Positions 35,393 through 46,229 of a stretch of DNA of 64,000 nucleotides are shown piece after piece. Under the pieces are notes generated by a model that ran no database searches, had not been told where the DNA came from, and worked only from the letters and a program-made list of their open reading frames with translations. Origin of the DNA: Jacaranda mimosifolia (lineage: Eukaryota > Streptophyta > Magnoliopsida > Lamiales > Bignoniaceae); NCBI GenBank assembly GCA_018894105.1, contig CM032133.1:15762501-15826500 (forward strand), given 5' to 3'. The translations under genes were made by a program, and so were the position numbers. The first letter of the stretch is position 1; every line of letters begins with the position of its first letter.

Positions 35393-36590
35393 CTTGAAAT
35401 CTCTCTCTCAAAATTGGTCCCTTAAGAGGGACGTATTTTCTAACACTTAGAAATTCTTCTTTCACCACTTAGAAAAGTTCAAGGCTTTTGTGTGTGACCC
35501 TTTGGGTTCAACCATTCATCGGACATAGGCTCACAACTCCTTGTGACTTTTGAATATCAAATATTCATTCTAGTTTAAAACTCATTTTAAACTAGTCGAC
35601 TCGATTCAATCAATCTCTATCAATTGAAGAGTACCTAATCTCCATGGTCGATGTCCAACCTCAAGCCCATGGAGCCCAACTAATTGGTCGAAATGAATGT
35701 CTCTGTATGAACCTTTAAAGCTCTACGCCTTCCATGCAAATACGATCCTTCCGTCTCCTATCTCCATGAAAGAGGCCTAGGGCAAGATATTTGTCGGCTC
35801 CCTAATAGCCTCGATTCTATGCTTCTATTCTAAATGTTCAATTCTGATGTATGACCTTATCTTTTGGAAAACTCTTTTCCCAAACTGTCATACCACCTTG
35901 CGCAAGGATTTCTGGAATATGATCATTATTGAATGCATAAGAGATGTACTCGCCCTTCACAAAAGCGAGGAGTCGGATTCCATCTTGGATCTCATAAACC
36001 TCCATGCCAAGTAGCTCATACCCAATCATACCCCGAACGGCCCGCTGGGTGACCAGGGATAAGTCAAAGCATGAAGACTAGACACAAGGTTACAATGGAT
36101 CCTCATGTCAAAGGACTAATTTATATGCACTAGCGTAAGCAGGAGAGCTTGCCACTACCGACTTGCCACTACGACTACCTAGTGGAGTCTCCGGTGGGTC
36201 TTCAATGCCTTGTTCTCTAACAAACACCCACTAACATGCACCCGTATCATATACAGTTGCTCATGGAATGGAGCAATATCCAACTCTTTAGATTTATGCA
36301 TCGTTAGTGCAAGTCTGTCCGGATCTTAGATGTCCCGTCTCGTAAGATCCTATGACTTGAAATATTTAAGAGCACGATCGTGTAAGACTTATTCCATGAT
36401 CACCACCCAGTGAACTGACCAAGTCCCATAGTCATGTGTGATCTAAGGACTTCATCCAAATGCCAGTGAAGTAATATAATGCATAAGATGAATGTAGCCA
36501 TATGTAAGATATCATTCAATCAAGATTGTCTCTTTAGAAAATAGTTTTACAAAGCCAAAATCATTGGCTTGCCGGGTACTATTTTTAACA

Positions 36591-36602
36591 ATCTCCCACT
36601 TG
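36591..36602 (-). other. Copia-E polypurine tract
   Basis: Minus strand CAAGTGGGAGAT immediately before the 3' LTR start at 36590. Confidence 0.85.
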
Positions 36603-37296
36603 CCTTAAAGCCAATGCCCTACAGTCTTAGGACCCATCTTCTCAAGATGACCTTCAAAGACCTTTTGTCCTAAGGGCTTAGTTAGTGGATCTGCTACATT
36701 CTCTTTCGAGGCATCTCTCTCCACTCGTATGTCGCCTCTCTCAATGATCTCTCTGATCAAATGATATCGCCTCAAAATGTGCTTCGATCATTGATGAGAT
36801 CTGGGCTCCTTAGCTTGTGCTACCGCCCCGGTGTTGTCACTAAGACAACAACTAGCTCAGCTATGCTAGGCTCTACATTCAACTCTTGAATGAAGTTTTT
36901 CATCCAAACACCTTCCTTTGCGGCTTCAGAAGCCGCAATATATTCTGCCTCTGTGGTTGAGTCAGCCGTGGTGTCTTGTTTGGAACTTTTCCAATTCACG
37001 GCGCCGCCATTGAGGCAAAATATAAATCCAGAAGTGGATTTCAGGTCATCTACATCGGATTGAAAACTTGAATCTAAAAACCCTTCTAGTTTCAATTCTC
37101 CATTACCGTATACTAAGAACAGATCCTTAGTTCTTCTCAAGTACTTAAGGATTGTCTTTACGGCCATCCAGTGACTTTCACCGGGATTGGATTGGAACCT
37201 ACTCGTAACACTTAGCGAGTGTGCCACATCCAGTCTTGTACATTGAACAGCATACATTATGCTCCATATGGTAGAGGCATAGGGTATTTGAGACAT
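36603..37296 (-). pseudogene. Copia-E RNase H
   Basis: The frame 36820-37296 reads from the RT-RNase H linker (YASTIWSIMYAVQCTRLDVA) through LKYLRRTKDLFLVYGNGELK and LDSSFQSDVDDLKSTSGF to KSSKQDTTADSTTEAEYIAA, so the aspartate and glutamate of the RNase H active site are visible. A frameshift near 36850 breaks the stretch that should read CDNxGAIA. The tail with the KHIL and REIIERGDI-type motifs continues in other frames to the polypurine tract. Confidence 0.9.
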
Positions 37297-37299
37297 CTT

Positions 37300-38505
37300 T
37301 CATTTCTCTTGCTCAGTCTTAGGGACCATAGACTTCGGGAGACGAATGCCATGTCCCATAGGAAGAAATCCTTTCTTGGATTCCTCCATGCTAAACCTTT
37401 TTAGTATTTCATCAATGTACAAGGTTTGGGATAGCCCCAACATCCTCTTCGATCTATCTCTATAGATATGTATTCCTAATACATAGGATGCCTCTCCCAA
37501 ATCATTCATGGAGAATTGTGTAGATAACTATGCTTTAGTACACTCTAGCATTCCAACCTCATTCCCAATGAGAAGGATGTAATCGACATAAAGCACAATA
37601 AATTGTACAGAACTCCCACTGGCCTTTTGATACACACAGGGTTCATATACGTTCTTGACAAAGCCAAATGATTTGACTGTCTTATCAAAACATATATTCC
37701 AACTTCCAGACGCTTGTTTAAGTCCTTAAATAGACCTTTAGAGTTTGCAAACCATTTGCTCGCTCCTTTTGGGTGTGAAACCTTGTGGTTGCTCCATGTA
37801 TATTTCCTCTTCAATGTTTCCATTGTGAAAGGTGGTTTTCACATCCATTTGCCATATCTCATAGTCATAATATGCAGCTATGGCAAGTAGGATCCGAATG
37901 GACTTAGGCATTACGACTGGTGAAAAGGTTTCCTCGAAATCAATACCGGGTCTTTGAGTATAACCTCTAGCCAGTAGTCGCGCCTTAAAAGTTGTCACTT
38001 CTCCATCTACTCCAAGCTTTCGCTTATAGATCCACTTGCAACCTACGGGAACTATTCCCTTCGGTGGATCTACCAAAGTCCATACTTTGTTTGAGTACAT
38101 GGAGTCCATTTCGGATCTCATGGCTTCTTGCCAGCGTCTTGAGTTTATGTCCAACATAGCTTCCTTATAGGTCTTCGAATCACTATCCGACTGACCCGTC
38201 TCATGAAGAAATCCGAACCTTTCGGGTTGCTTCTTGACGCGGTCAGACCTTCTTAAAGGATGTGTATCGGGCTTTTGTGATTCAATTGTTTCCACCGCCT
38301 GTGGGATTTGTTGATCATTTTGAACTTCATCAAGTTCAACAACAATGCCATTTCTATCCAATAGAAATTCCTTTTCCAAAAAGATGGCGTTCCTCAAGAC
38401 AAACACCTTTTGTTCCGAGGGATCATAAAAATAATAACCCATAGACTCTCTTGGGTATCCCACAAACTTGCAAAAGATGGATCTACTATCCAACTTATCT
38501 CCCAC
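37300..38505 (-). pseudogene. Copia-E reverse transcriptase
   Basis: The frame 37738-38505 covers the connection after integrase (VGYPRESMGYYFYDP, FLEKEFL) and the N-terminal half of the RT_2 domain: VDPPKGIVPVGCKWIYKRKL, ARLLARGYTQRPGIDFEETF, MDVKTTFHNGNIEEEIYMEQ, with the first catalytic aspartate in MDVKT. Frames 37545-37823 and 37300-37509 hold the rest with frameshifts, including NDLGEASYVLGIHIYRDRSK. The catalytic YVDD is YVDY: the codon at 37579-37581 reads TAC on the minus strand. The older Copia-D fragment still has YVDD at 44187-44198. Confidence 0.92.
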
Positions 38506-38530
38506 TATCTGTCTTACATAGGCAGGATCC

Positions 38531-39565
38531 CTAAATCTTCAAATATTGATAAGAGGGTACTTTGCCATGCCATATCTCATATGGTGTCTTTGGCACCGAC
38601 TTTGAAGGTACTATATTTAGTAACTTCGCTGCCGTAGTCAAGGCATATCCCCAAAAGGATATCGGTACATCGGAGAAGCTCATCATGGAACGCGCCATGT
38701 CTAACAGTGTGCGGTTTCTCCTCTCGGCTACTCCATTGAGCTGCGGTGTGCCGGGGGGAGTCCATTGTGAGAGAATCCCATTCTCCTTTAGATAATCCAA
38801 GAATTCGGTGCTCACGTATTCTCCTCATCGATCCGATCGAAGAGTTTTAATACTCTGCCCTAGTTGCTTTTCTACTTCATTTCTATACTCTTTGAACTTT
38901 TCAAAGGCTTCGGATTTGTTCTTCATAAGATACAAGTGTCCGAAATGACTGTGATTGTCGGTAAAGGTGATGAAGTAGGAATAGCCACCTCTTCCACTAA
39001 CTCTTAGTGGTCCACAAACATCTGTGTGGATCAAATCCAAAAGATTTGTGGAGCGCTCCGATTGTCCTACAAAAGGAGCTTTGGTCATTTTTCCTTTTAA
39101 ACAGGACTCACAAGTTGGAAGTTCTTCAATGCTACTAACATTTAGTGTTTTGAGAGCCGCTAACTTGTTCATCCTATTTTTGGATATATGGCCAAGTCTT
39201 GCATGCCATAGCATGGCATCCTCTTGGATATCTTGCTTCCTTTTATTTGATTGAATGTGCATTAGTGAAGTTTGGGAATTAAGTATGTACAATCCATTAG
39301 ACAATGTAACTTTAGCAACTAAAGAACCATTCTTTGATGCCAATAGATTCCTATTCGATATTGAAAAATCATATCCTTCATTATCTAGAACGGGAATAGA
39401 AATAATGTTTTTGACAAGATTGGGTACATCGTAAACTGGATCAAGTACAATGCTTTTATTCCCTAAATCTATCTTGATTATTCCTTGGAATGTGGCAGCA
39501 ACAGTTGCTCCATTTCCCAGGCGGAGGATCATATCCCCTTCACGTAGACTCCTTCTTCTTTCCAT
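38531..39565 (-). pseudogene. Copia-E protease tail, GAG-pre-integrase and integrase
   Basis: The frame 38825-39565 (246 codons) begins after the protease active site (RLGNGATVAATFQGI). It continues through the HHCC zinc module (WHARLGHISKNRM, LPTCESCLKGKM) into the integrase core with catalytic aspartates in LIHTDVCGP and, at its end, LRSDR. A frameshift at about 38820 separates it from 38531-38815, which has LSQWTPPGTPQLNGVAERRN, the E of AERR being the third catalytic residue, then DVPISFWGYALTTAAKLLN. All three DDE residues are present, but in two frames. Confidence 0.92.
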
Positions 39566-39880
39566 CCCCTACAACAAATTACAGAGGTGAGAACCGCATG
39601 CGGTATCAAATACCCATGTGGAAGAATTCGTCGTTAAATGCACTTCAATGAAAAACATACCCTTCGTAAGAGTAGCAAGGTAAGCTTTACAATTTCTTCT
39701 CCAATGACCCTTTTCGCCACAGTGGAAACAATTTGCATCTACTTTAGCCTTTTTCTTGTCTAGGACATAGGTCCTCTTATCAGAGTCAAGAATGATTTTG
39801 AGATTTCTTAGCTAGTCTTGGAAGTTTGGCCCGGTTAGCTTATTGGTTTCCAAAATAGTTGAGAATGGATTCTTAGCCAT
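39566..39880 (-). pseudogene. Copia-E gag remnant with zinc knuckle and protease site
   Basis: Starts at the ATG at 39878-39880 (MAKNPFSTILETNKLTGPNF), has one in-frame TAG where Copia relatives have W, and continues LRNLKIILDSDKRTYVLD. It then jumps (about 39755) directly to KKAKVDANCFHCGEKGHWRR, the CCHC knuckle. Compared with Copia-B, about 600 bases of capsid are missing. Next follows STWVFDTACGSHLCN, the aspartic protease site with D-T-A, and a second in-frame TAG before the frame 38825-39565. Confidence 0.9.
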
Positions 39881-41851
39881 TTTGATTTTGAAGATTTCGC
39901 AAATCTACAAAGAGGCGAAAAAGAAAAGAATAAGCATGCGATTGATTTGATATTGAAAACATGTTTATGGTCTTTCAAGCATGTTTTTCTCCCACTATTT
40001 TATCAAATCCTTTACCCCCAAAAAGAATTTGGGAAATCATATTTCCTAGTGAGAATCAAGATCCCGAGGACTTGTAAGTGGACCCACGACTCGTGAGACA
40101 TCCACAAACAATCGAAGGGTAAGCAACATTTGCTAATTGCATCTTATGCAATTCTTGATATATTTTGCCTCACTTTTCATGTAGACCCACGACTCGTGCG
40201 ACATCTACATTACTAAGTGTTAAGTCAAACCTACCAATCATGCTTTGGTTCGAGACGGGCCACACGTCATCCCACGACTCGTGTGCCAATGCGTGGGCGT
40301 TCCCCAACCAAAGTGCATCTTATGCTAAGTATGTGGACACAACTTTTCTACCATAAGTGTGACCCACGACTCATGAGACATCACACAAATGATGCTAGCA
40401 TCATCATGCCACATACTATTGGTATAAGGCTTGGATTAATTAAAACTCCTTTTAATATGAAATCCATTTTGACTTAATATTTGAAAAATACTTAGACTTT
40501 CTAAGTGGAGGATTTTTTTTGCTTGCAAAGATCTCATCATTATTTTATCTTCTTATTTAGGTTCTCTATATCCTAGCCTTGCATCGCATACAAAATAGGA
40601 TATGGAAAGCATAAATAAGTAAATGCGCCTAGCATACTTCTAGGGTGGGATGACCATGAGCCTTAACCAAGTGATGCACTTAGAGCCATAGGTGCATCAC
40701 TTAGTTGATTTTAAGTGGGTTGATTAAATCTAGCTATTACATGATAGTATCCCATACATTCATGGGCCTTCATAAGGTCTTCATGCCTCCAATGGTCTCT
40801 TTTGCTCCTTGTAACAATTACATGAGTAGGAAATCCTCACTCCTAAAGATTCTACTCTCATAACTTTTACAAGATGAATCAAGAGGCATGCAAGCCTCAA
40901 TTTAATACAACCAACTTTTCAACAACTTGAAAATAAATAAAATCATATTAAAGGCTCATGATCATCCCCATTCATTCATCATCCATTCAACAATTAAATG
41001 ACAAGAAATAAACAAGAATTAACAATTAATTCTACCAATTAAATGCTCATCATATAAACAAGAAATTGGTCATGCATAACAATTATGCAACTATCTTGGA
41101 GATCAACTCTAACCAATTTTAAGGAGCACTCAAAAATGTCAAACATAATTTTGAGACCTTGCACAACACTTGTGCATGTGTTGTGTGCAATGCAAAACAA
41201 TTTGGAGCATAAAAGGATGGACTTGGGGGCTCAAAAATCGCCCCCCAAACCAGGTGCTGCTGCTGCCGGACACGGCCAGGCGCTGCCTGGGCAGCGTGCA
41301 CGCACGCTGGCTAGGCACGCCCGGCCGCTGCTGCCACTCGGTTTTGGGGGGGAAATTCAAGCCCCATTCCTTCAACTTTCATGCACCTATCTTTCTACCA
41401 TATGTGACCAACACATTGATACACATTTCTGCCCAAATTTCAGATTCAAAACAGTTTCAAAAACTGAAAATTAGAGTGCACAAAGTTGCTCCAAAAAACT
41501 AGTCAAGGTGAGAATCATATTCTTCAAACAATCTCCAAATAAACTCCAATCCAATTGGATCCAAAAATGACCAGAACACTTTCATCCATTCAAAAACATG
41601 CTATATCAACATATAACATCAATTAATGTCAAATCAAAATTCAACATTAACTTCTATGAATTAAAACATGCTAACTATACGAATTAACAATTAAGTCACA
41701 TAATAACATGCTTTCAATTCATCAAACACATAATCCACATGGATCTCCAATCCACACACTCCAATTCATCAATGAATCAAGTATGTGGATGATTCAATCA
41801 GATCATCACATGATCCAATTGTGCAACAAAAATCCAAATAAGTGCATGATA
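39881..41851 (-). other. Copia-E untranslated leader
   Basis: About 2 kb without coding signal. Four copies of the motif gacccacgactcgtgagaca are at 40081-40103, 40184-40207, 40271-40287 and 40361-40384. A GC-rich island lies at about 41240-41350. The open frames at 41085-41502 exist because of that island's lack of stops; they are not shared as proteins with the leaders of A and B. Confidence 0.8.
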
Positions 41852-41866
41852 TTGGCTCCGATACCA
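41852..41866 (-). other. Copia-E primer binding site
   Basis: Minus strand TGGTATCGGAGCCAA, two bases from the 5' LTR end. It matches the plant iMet-type site TGGTATCAGAGCCA with one change. Confidence 0.88.
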
Positions 41867-41868
41867 CT

Positions 41869-44043
41869 TGAAAGTGCTATGGCCGAGATAAGCCAAACAA
41901 ATTCAAAATTAAATAGAAAATCTCGAACCAAAGCAACATCCCCAGGCATATATCATACAACATAAATGGATTAATCATAGGATACCAACCTGAATCGCTC
42001 AAAATCCAAGGAGATGATGGATGATTCTTCCTATCACAGATTTCCGATAGTTTCTGGCACAGCGGAGAAAAAGGAGAATATCTTCCAATCAGGACCTCCA
42101 AATGAAATCAGAAAAAATTATCCAGAAATATAACTCAAATTCAGATCTTTTTTGAAAAAATTGGCTCAAATATCCATCGGATCGCTCCAGGAGAAAATCG
42201 TGAAGTGGACTGTTCTGCAGAAACCTTTTCTGGAATTGAGTGGCCTCACTTGTGGTCACCTCCAATGCAAGTCCACAAACCTTATAGCAATCCTAGAACG
42301 TCCAGATCTTTAGCTGGAGCAGATCTGGAGTTTTTTGGTGAAGAAGGAGGTTTTTGAGTGAGAAAGAGAATGGATGGAAGTTAGATCTCTACTAATTTTG
42401 GAGAGAATTTTGGAGGAAGAATTTAGCTTGCAAAATTCAGAATTTTGGCTAATGAATCTGGACTAATTTTCGGCCACTCCACCATCACACCTCCCATGCT
42501 AAGGGGGGGACCGAAAATTCCAAGGGCATAATTGTAAGTTGGTAATTCCACTATCATGTGGTCTTGCCAACTTGCTTAATTGGAATCCAATTCCAATTAA
42601 TTCAAATCATATTTGAATTCTTCCCTCCAATAATATATTCTCCTATTAATTAAATTAATCAAATTAATTTAATTAATTCAACTTGATTTAACAATTAAAT
42701 CAAGCAAACTTAACTCTTTAAGTCAACTTCAATTATTCAACTATCAATGTGGCTCAAATAATCAACTCCTTAATTATTTTCCTAATTTAACTCCTTAAAT
42801 TAGTTGATCAATTTAACACTTAAATCAATCAAGCCATAATTGATCTTGAAATATCTCTCTCAAAATCGGTCCCTTAAGAGGGACGTTTTTTTCTAACACT
42901 TAGAAATTCTTCTTTCACCACTTAGAAAAGTTCAAGGCTTTTGTGTGTGACCCATTGGGTTCAACCATTCATCGGATATAGGCTCACAACTCCTTGTGAC
43001 TTTTGAATATCAAATAATCATTCTAGTTTAAAATGAATTTTAAACTAGTCAACTCGATTCAATCGATCTCTATCAATTGAAGAGTACCTAATCTCCATGG
43101 TCGATGTCCAACTTCAAGCCCATGGAGCCCAACTAATTGGTCGAAATGAATGTCTCTGTATGAACCTTTAAAGCTCTACGCGTTCCATGCAAATACGGTC
43201 TTTCCGTCTCCTATCTCCATGAAAGAGGCTTAGGGCAAGATATTTGTCGGCTCCCTAATAGCCTCGATTCTATGCTTCTATTCTAAATGTTCAATTCCGA
43301 TGTATGACCTTATCTTTTGGAAAACTCTTTTCCCAAACTGTCATACCACCTTGCGCAAGGATTTCTGGAATATGATCATTATAGAATGCATAGGAGATGT
43401 ACTCGCCCTTCACAAAAGCGAGGAGTCGGATTCCATCTTGGATCTCATAAACCTTCATGCCAAGTAGCTCATACCCAATCATACCCCGAACGGCCCGCTG
43501 GGTGATCAGGGATAAGTCAAAGCATGAGGACTGGACACAAGGTTACAATGGATCCTCAGGTCAAAGGACTAATTTATATGCACTAGCGTAAGCAGGAGAG
43601 CTTGCCACTACCGACTTGCCACTACGGCTACCTAGTGGAGTCTCCGGTGGGTCTTCAGTGCCTTGTTCTCTAACAAGCACCCACTAACATGCACCCGTAT
43701 CATATACAGTTGCTCATGGAATGGAGCAATATCAAACTCTTTGGATTTATGCATCGTTAGTGCAAGTCTGTCCGGATCTTAGATGTCCCGTCTCGTAAGA
43801 TCCTATGACTTGGAATATTTAAGATCACGACCGTGTAAGACTTATTCCATGATCACCACCCAATGAACTGACCAAGTCCCGTAGTCATGTGTGATCTAAG
43901 GACTTCATCCAAATGCCAGTGAAGTAATATAATGCATAAGATGAATGTGGCCATATGTAAGATATCATTCAATCAAGATTGTCTCTTTAGAAAATAGTTT
44001 TACAAAGCCAAAATCATTGGCTTGCCGGGCACTATTTCTAACA
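41869..44043 (-). repeat. Copia-E 5' LTR, TATA box deleted
   Basis: 2175 bp. The sequence passes from cggccactccacc to atcacacctcccatgc at about 42482, missing the 42 bases that in the 3' LTR (34963-35004) contain the TATA box. The hairpin array at about 42645-42850 lacks one unit present in the other LTR. Confidence 0.93.
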
Positions 44044-44500
44044 AGCCCAACATTTTCTTTGATCTATCTCCATAGATCCGTATTCCTAATACGTAGGATG
44101 CTTCTGCCAAATCTTTCATAGAGCATTGTAAGGATAACCATGGTTTAGTACTCTAACCTTTCTCTCTCATTTCTAATCAGAAGAATGTCATCGACATAAA
44201 GCATAATAAATTGAATTGAACACCCACTAGCCTTTCTATATACACAAGGCTCATACATATTTTTGACAAAGCCAAATGATTTGACTATCTTATCATGACA
44301 TATGTTCCAACTTTGGGATGCTTGCTTTTAGTCTATAGATAGACCTTTAGAGTTTGCAAACCTTTTGCTCACTCTCTTTAGATGTAAAACCTTATGATTG
44401 CTCCATATAGATTTTTTCTTCAATATTTCCATTAAAAAAAGCAGTCTTTACATGCCAAATCTCATAGTCGTAGTAAGTGGCTATGACAAGCACAATCCTT
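44044..44500 (-). pseudogene. Copia-D reverse transcriptase fragment
   Basis: Continuation of the RT interrupted at 34347. On the minus strand, motifs in several frames include LYVDDILL (44187-44198 encodes YVDD), then toward the right the region matching PQGFTPKRS and MDVKT in Copia-E, ending where tcatagtcgtagtaagtggc matches 37858-37878. Similarity stops at about 44500, a truncation point. Confidence 0.85.
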
Positions 44501-45042
44501 AAGCTTGTTTACTAGATTGATTAGGCTAGACACATAATTTTATATGGCTCAATCAATTGTTTACTTTTAGAGATTTGGGCCCATTGTTTGAAGATTGGCC
44601 TAGTATAAAATTGGTGTTTTGGTTGATAATTAGTCATGGACCAAAAGTTGGGATCCAATAATCCATGCTAACCCAGTATATCTAGCCCAAAATAAAATGT
44701 CCTAGTTGCCCATTAAATGTTAAACTCAATTACACTTGTACCTTTGGATATTTTTTTTTCACTTATCACAATTTTAGTAGATCGCATCTCTATCTCAGAA
44801 AAAGGTAAACACAAGAAAGCTCTGGGTTCCACATATTTTTCATTCAATCCTTAAATCTAGTAAGTTCATAGCATTTTTTTATTTTTTCGACTAAATTTTT
44901 CCTTTTATATGCTTTTTAATTTACAGCTTGATAATCGAAGGTTATAGTTTTGTGAATATCGTTGGCTACTACAAAATTTTAGATAATTCATATTTATTTA
45001 GCAATATTAGTCTTATACCCAAGTTTTTTCTTCATCTAGTGT
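44501..45042. other. No gene seen
   Basis: AT-rich sequence between the truncated Copia-D and the MITE; nothing recognised. Confidence 0.5.
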
Positions 45043-45594
45043 AGGGGTGTAAATGAGTCGAGCTCAAGCTTGATGAGCCTACTTTTAAGGGCTCGAGCTC
45101 AAGTGAAGAAGAAAGAGCTCGAGCTCAGCTCACTAATTTTTTTTAAATCAAATTAAATATTAAATTATTAATATATATTTATTTAATAATAGTTAATCAA
45201 ATGTTAAATTAATAAAATAATTTAAATTAGAATTATTAATATAATATATATTAAATTATAATATATATTATAATAATTATTTAAATTATAATATATTATA
45301 ATTATTAATAAAATATAAAATTATTAATATATTATAATTATTTAATAGTATATAATAAATATTTAAAATTAGACAAAGTAAATTATTAATATATATTATT
45401 TAATTAATATATATAAAAAATATTTAAAAATAGAAAAAAGCTCATGAGCCGGCTCATGGGCTTTTGAACAACTAAAGTTGAGCTCGAGATCGGCTCATGT
45501 TAAAGCTCGAGCTCGAAAAATTTGAGCTCAAGTCGAGCTATAATCAAGCCGGCTCACTAGGCTCATGAGCCAGCTTGACTCATCTTACACCCCT
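45043..45594. mobile_element. hAT-like MITE, 552 bp
   Basis: Inverted ends aggggtgtaaatgagtcgagc and gactcatcttacacccct. Subterminal parts are full of gagctcgagctc and ggctcatgagc words in both orientations. The middle (about 45138-45430) is almost pure A/T. Both flanks carry ctagtg(g/t), a probable remnant of an 8-bp duplication of which 6 bp are certain. Length, ends and lack of coding fit hAT-type MITEs of plants. Confidence 0.75.
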
Positions 45595-46225
45595 CTAGTG
45601 GTGGGTATTAGCCATGGGTTAATTATTTTTTTCATGGGTTAATCATTTTTTTAGTGGGTTATTTGTTGTTGTCCATAATCTTGTGGTGAATACATCATTC
45701 ACATTGTAATTGATATATGATGACCTTTGAAATTGTAGTGAAGAGCATAATAAGGAGGATAAATTTTTCTGTGAAATGGGTACGGATTTGAGAGAAAAGA
45801 ACTGGAATGTGATGTTTTCTACATAATTTTTGTAACTGGAAGTAAGATCAAGTTGATGTCAGCAACTAGCCAAAATGAGACAAAAAACATGAAAATGACT
45901 TTCTTTTCTCTACAAAGTGAAAATATAGGTAGATAACTAGTGCAACCATAAACTTTTGTTAGTCTTACAAGTTTGAGGTATTGTCAACAGAAAATTGGTT
46001 ATCACATATAAATTATTTACTCAATATCTGTTTAGATATTTTAAAAATTAAGCATGATTATTCTTCATGAACATCACCAAGTATATGAATGTTTATTTGA
46101 GTGTTACTTGAAACTTGTCAAGCCTAATTTAATTTTAGAATTAAAAAAGTGTGTGAGAGGTTACTCTTGGAACTAATATATGAGTTATTCAGTATAACTA
46201 TTTTCTTTTTTGTAAGTGTTTCAGG
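45595..46225. other. No gene seen; short triplicated word
   Basis: Three near copies of atgggttaatcattttttt at 45616-45662 just right of the MITE. The rest may be the untranslated 5' flank of the Harbinger transposase. Confidence 0.4.
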
Positions 46226-46229
46226 ATGG

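Larger units (their letters stand above)
34348..36590 (-). repeat. Copia-E 3' LTR
   Basis: 2243 bp, plus ends tgaaagtgctatgg and actatttttaaca. It carries the intact TATA box (34967-34975, minus CTATATAAG) and the full hairpin array (about 35166-35392). Confidence 0.95.
34348..44043 (-). mobile_element. Copia-E: complete, youngest-looking copia element
   Basis: A 9.7-kb minus-strand element with LTRs at 34348-36590 and 41869-44043, perfect target duplication agccc (34343-34347 and 44044-44048), polypurine tract, primer site, 2-kb leader, remnant gag, protease, integrase, RT and RNase H in copia order. The LTRs differ at about 14 positions in their first 300 bases by my count. They also differ by two indels: about 42 bp including the TATA box, and one hairpin unit, both missing from the right (5') LTR. 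Most of gag is deleted and pol carries stops, frameshifts and a YVDY catalytic motif, so it is defective despite its relative youth. Confidence 0.95.
31314..44500 (-). mobile_element. Copia-D: old truncated copia, interrupted by Copia-E
   Basis: A 3' LTR (31314-33504), polypurine tract, RNase H and the last part of RT up to 34347. Then comes the complete Copia-E (34348-44043), then continuation of the same RT at 44044-44500. The read-through is exact: tttgggaaagccc before E and agcccaacattttctttgatc after it correspond to one continuous stretch in Copia-E itself (37429-37460). Similarity to copia ends near 44500, so the 5' two-thirds (gag, protease, integrase, 5' LTR) is missing. Older than E by position. 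Confidence 0.88.

Noticed and set aside
41085..41502. Overlapping open frames on both strands in the Copia-E leader
   Set aside because: They arise from the stop-poor GC-rich island and are not shared with the leaders of Copia-A or B.
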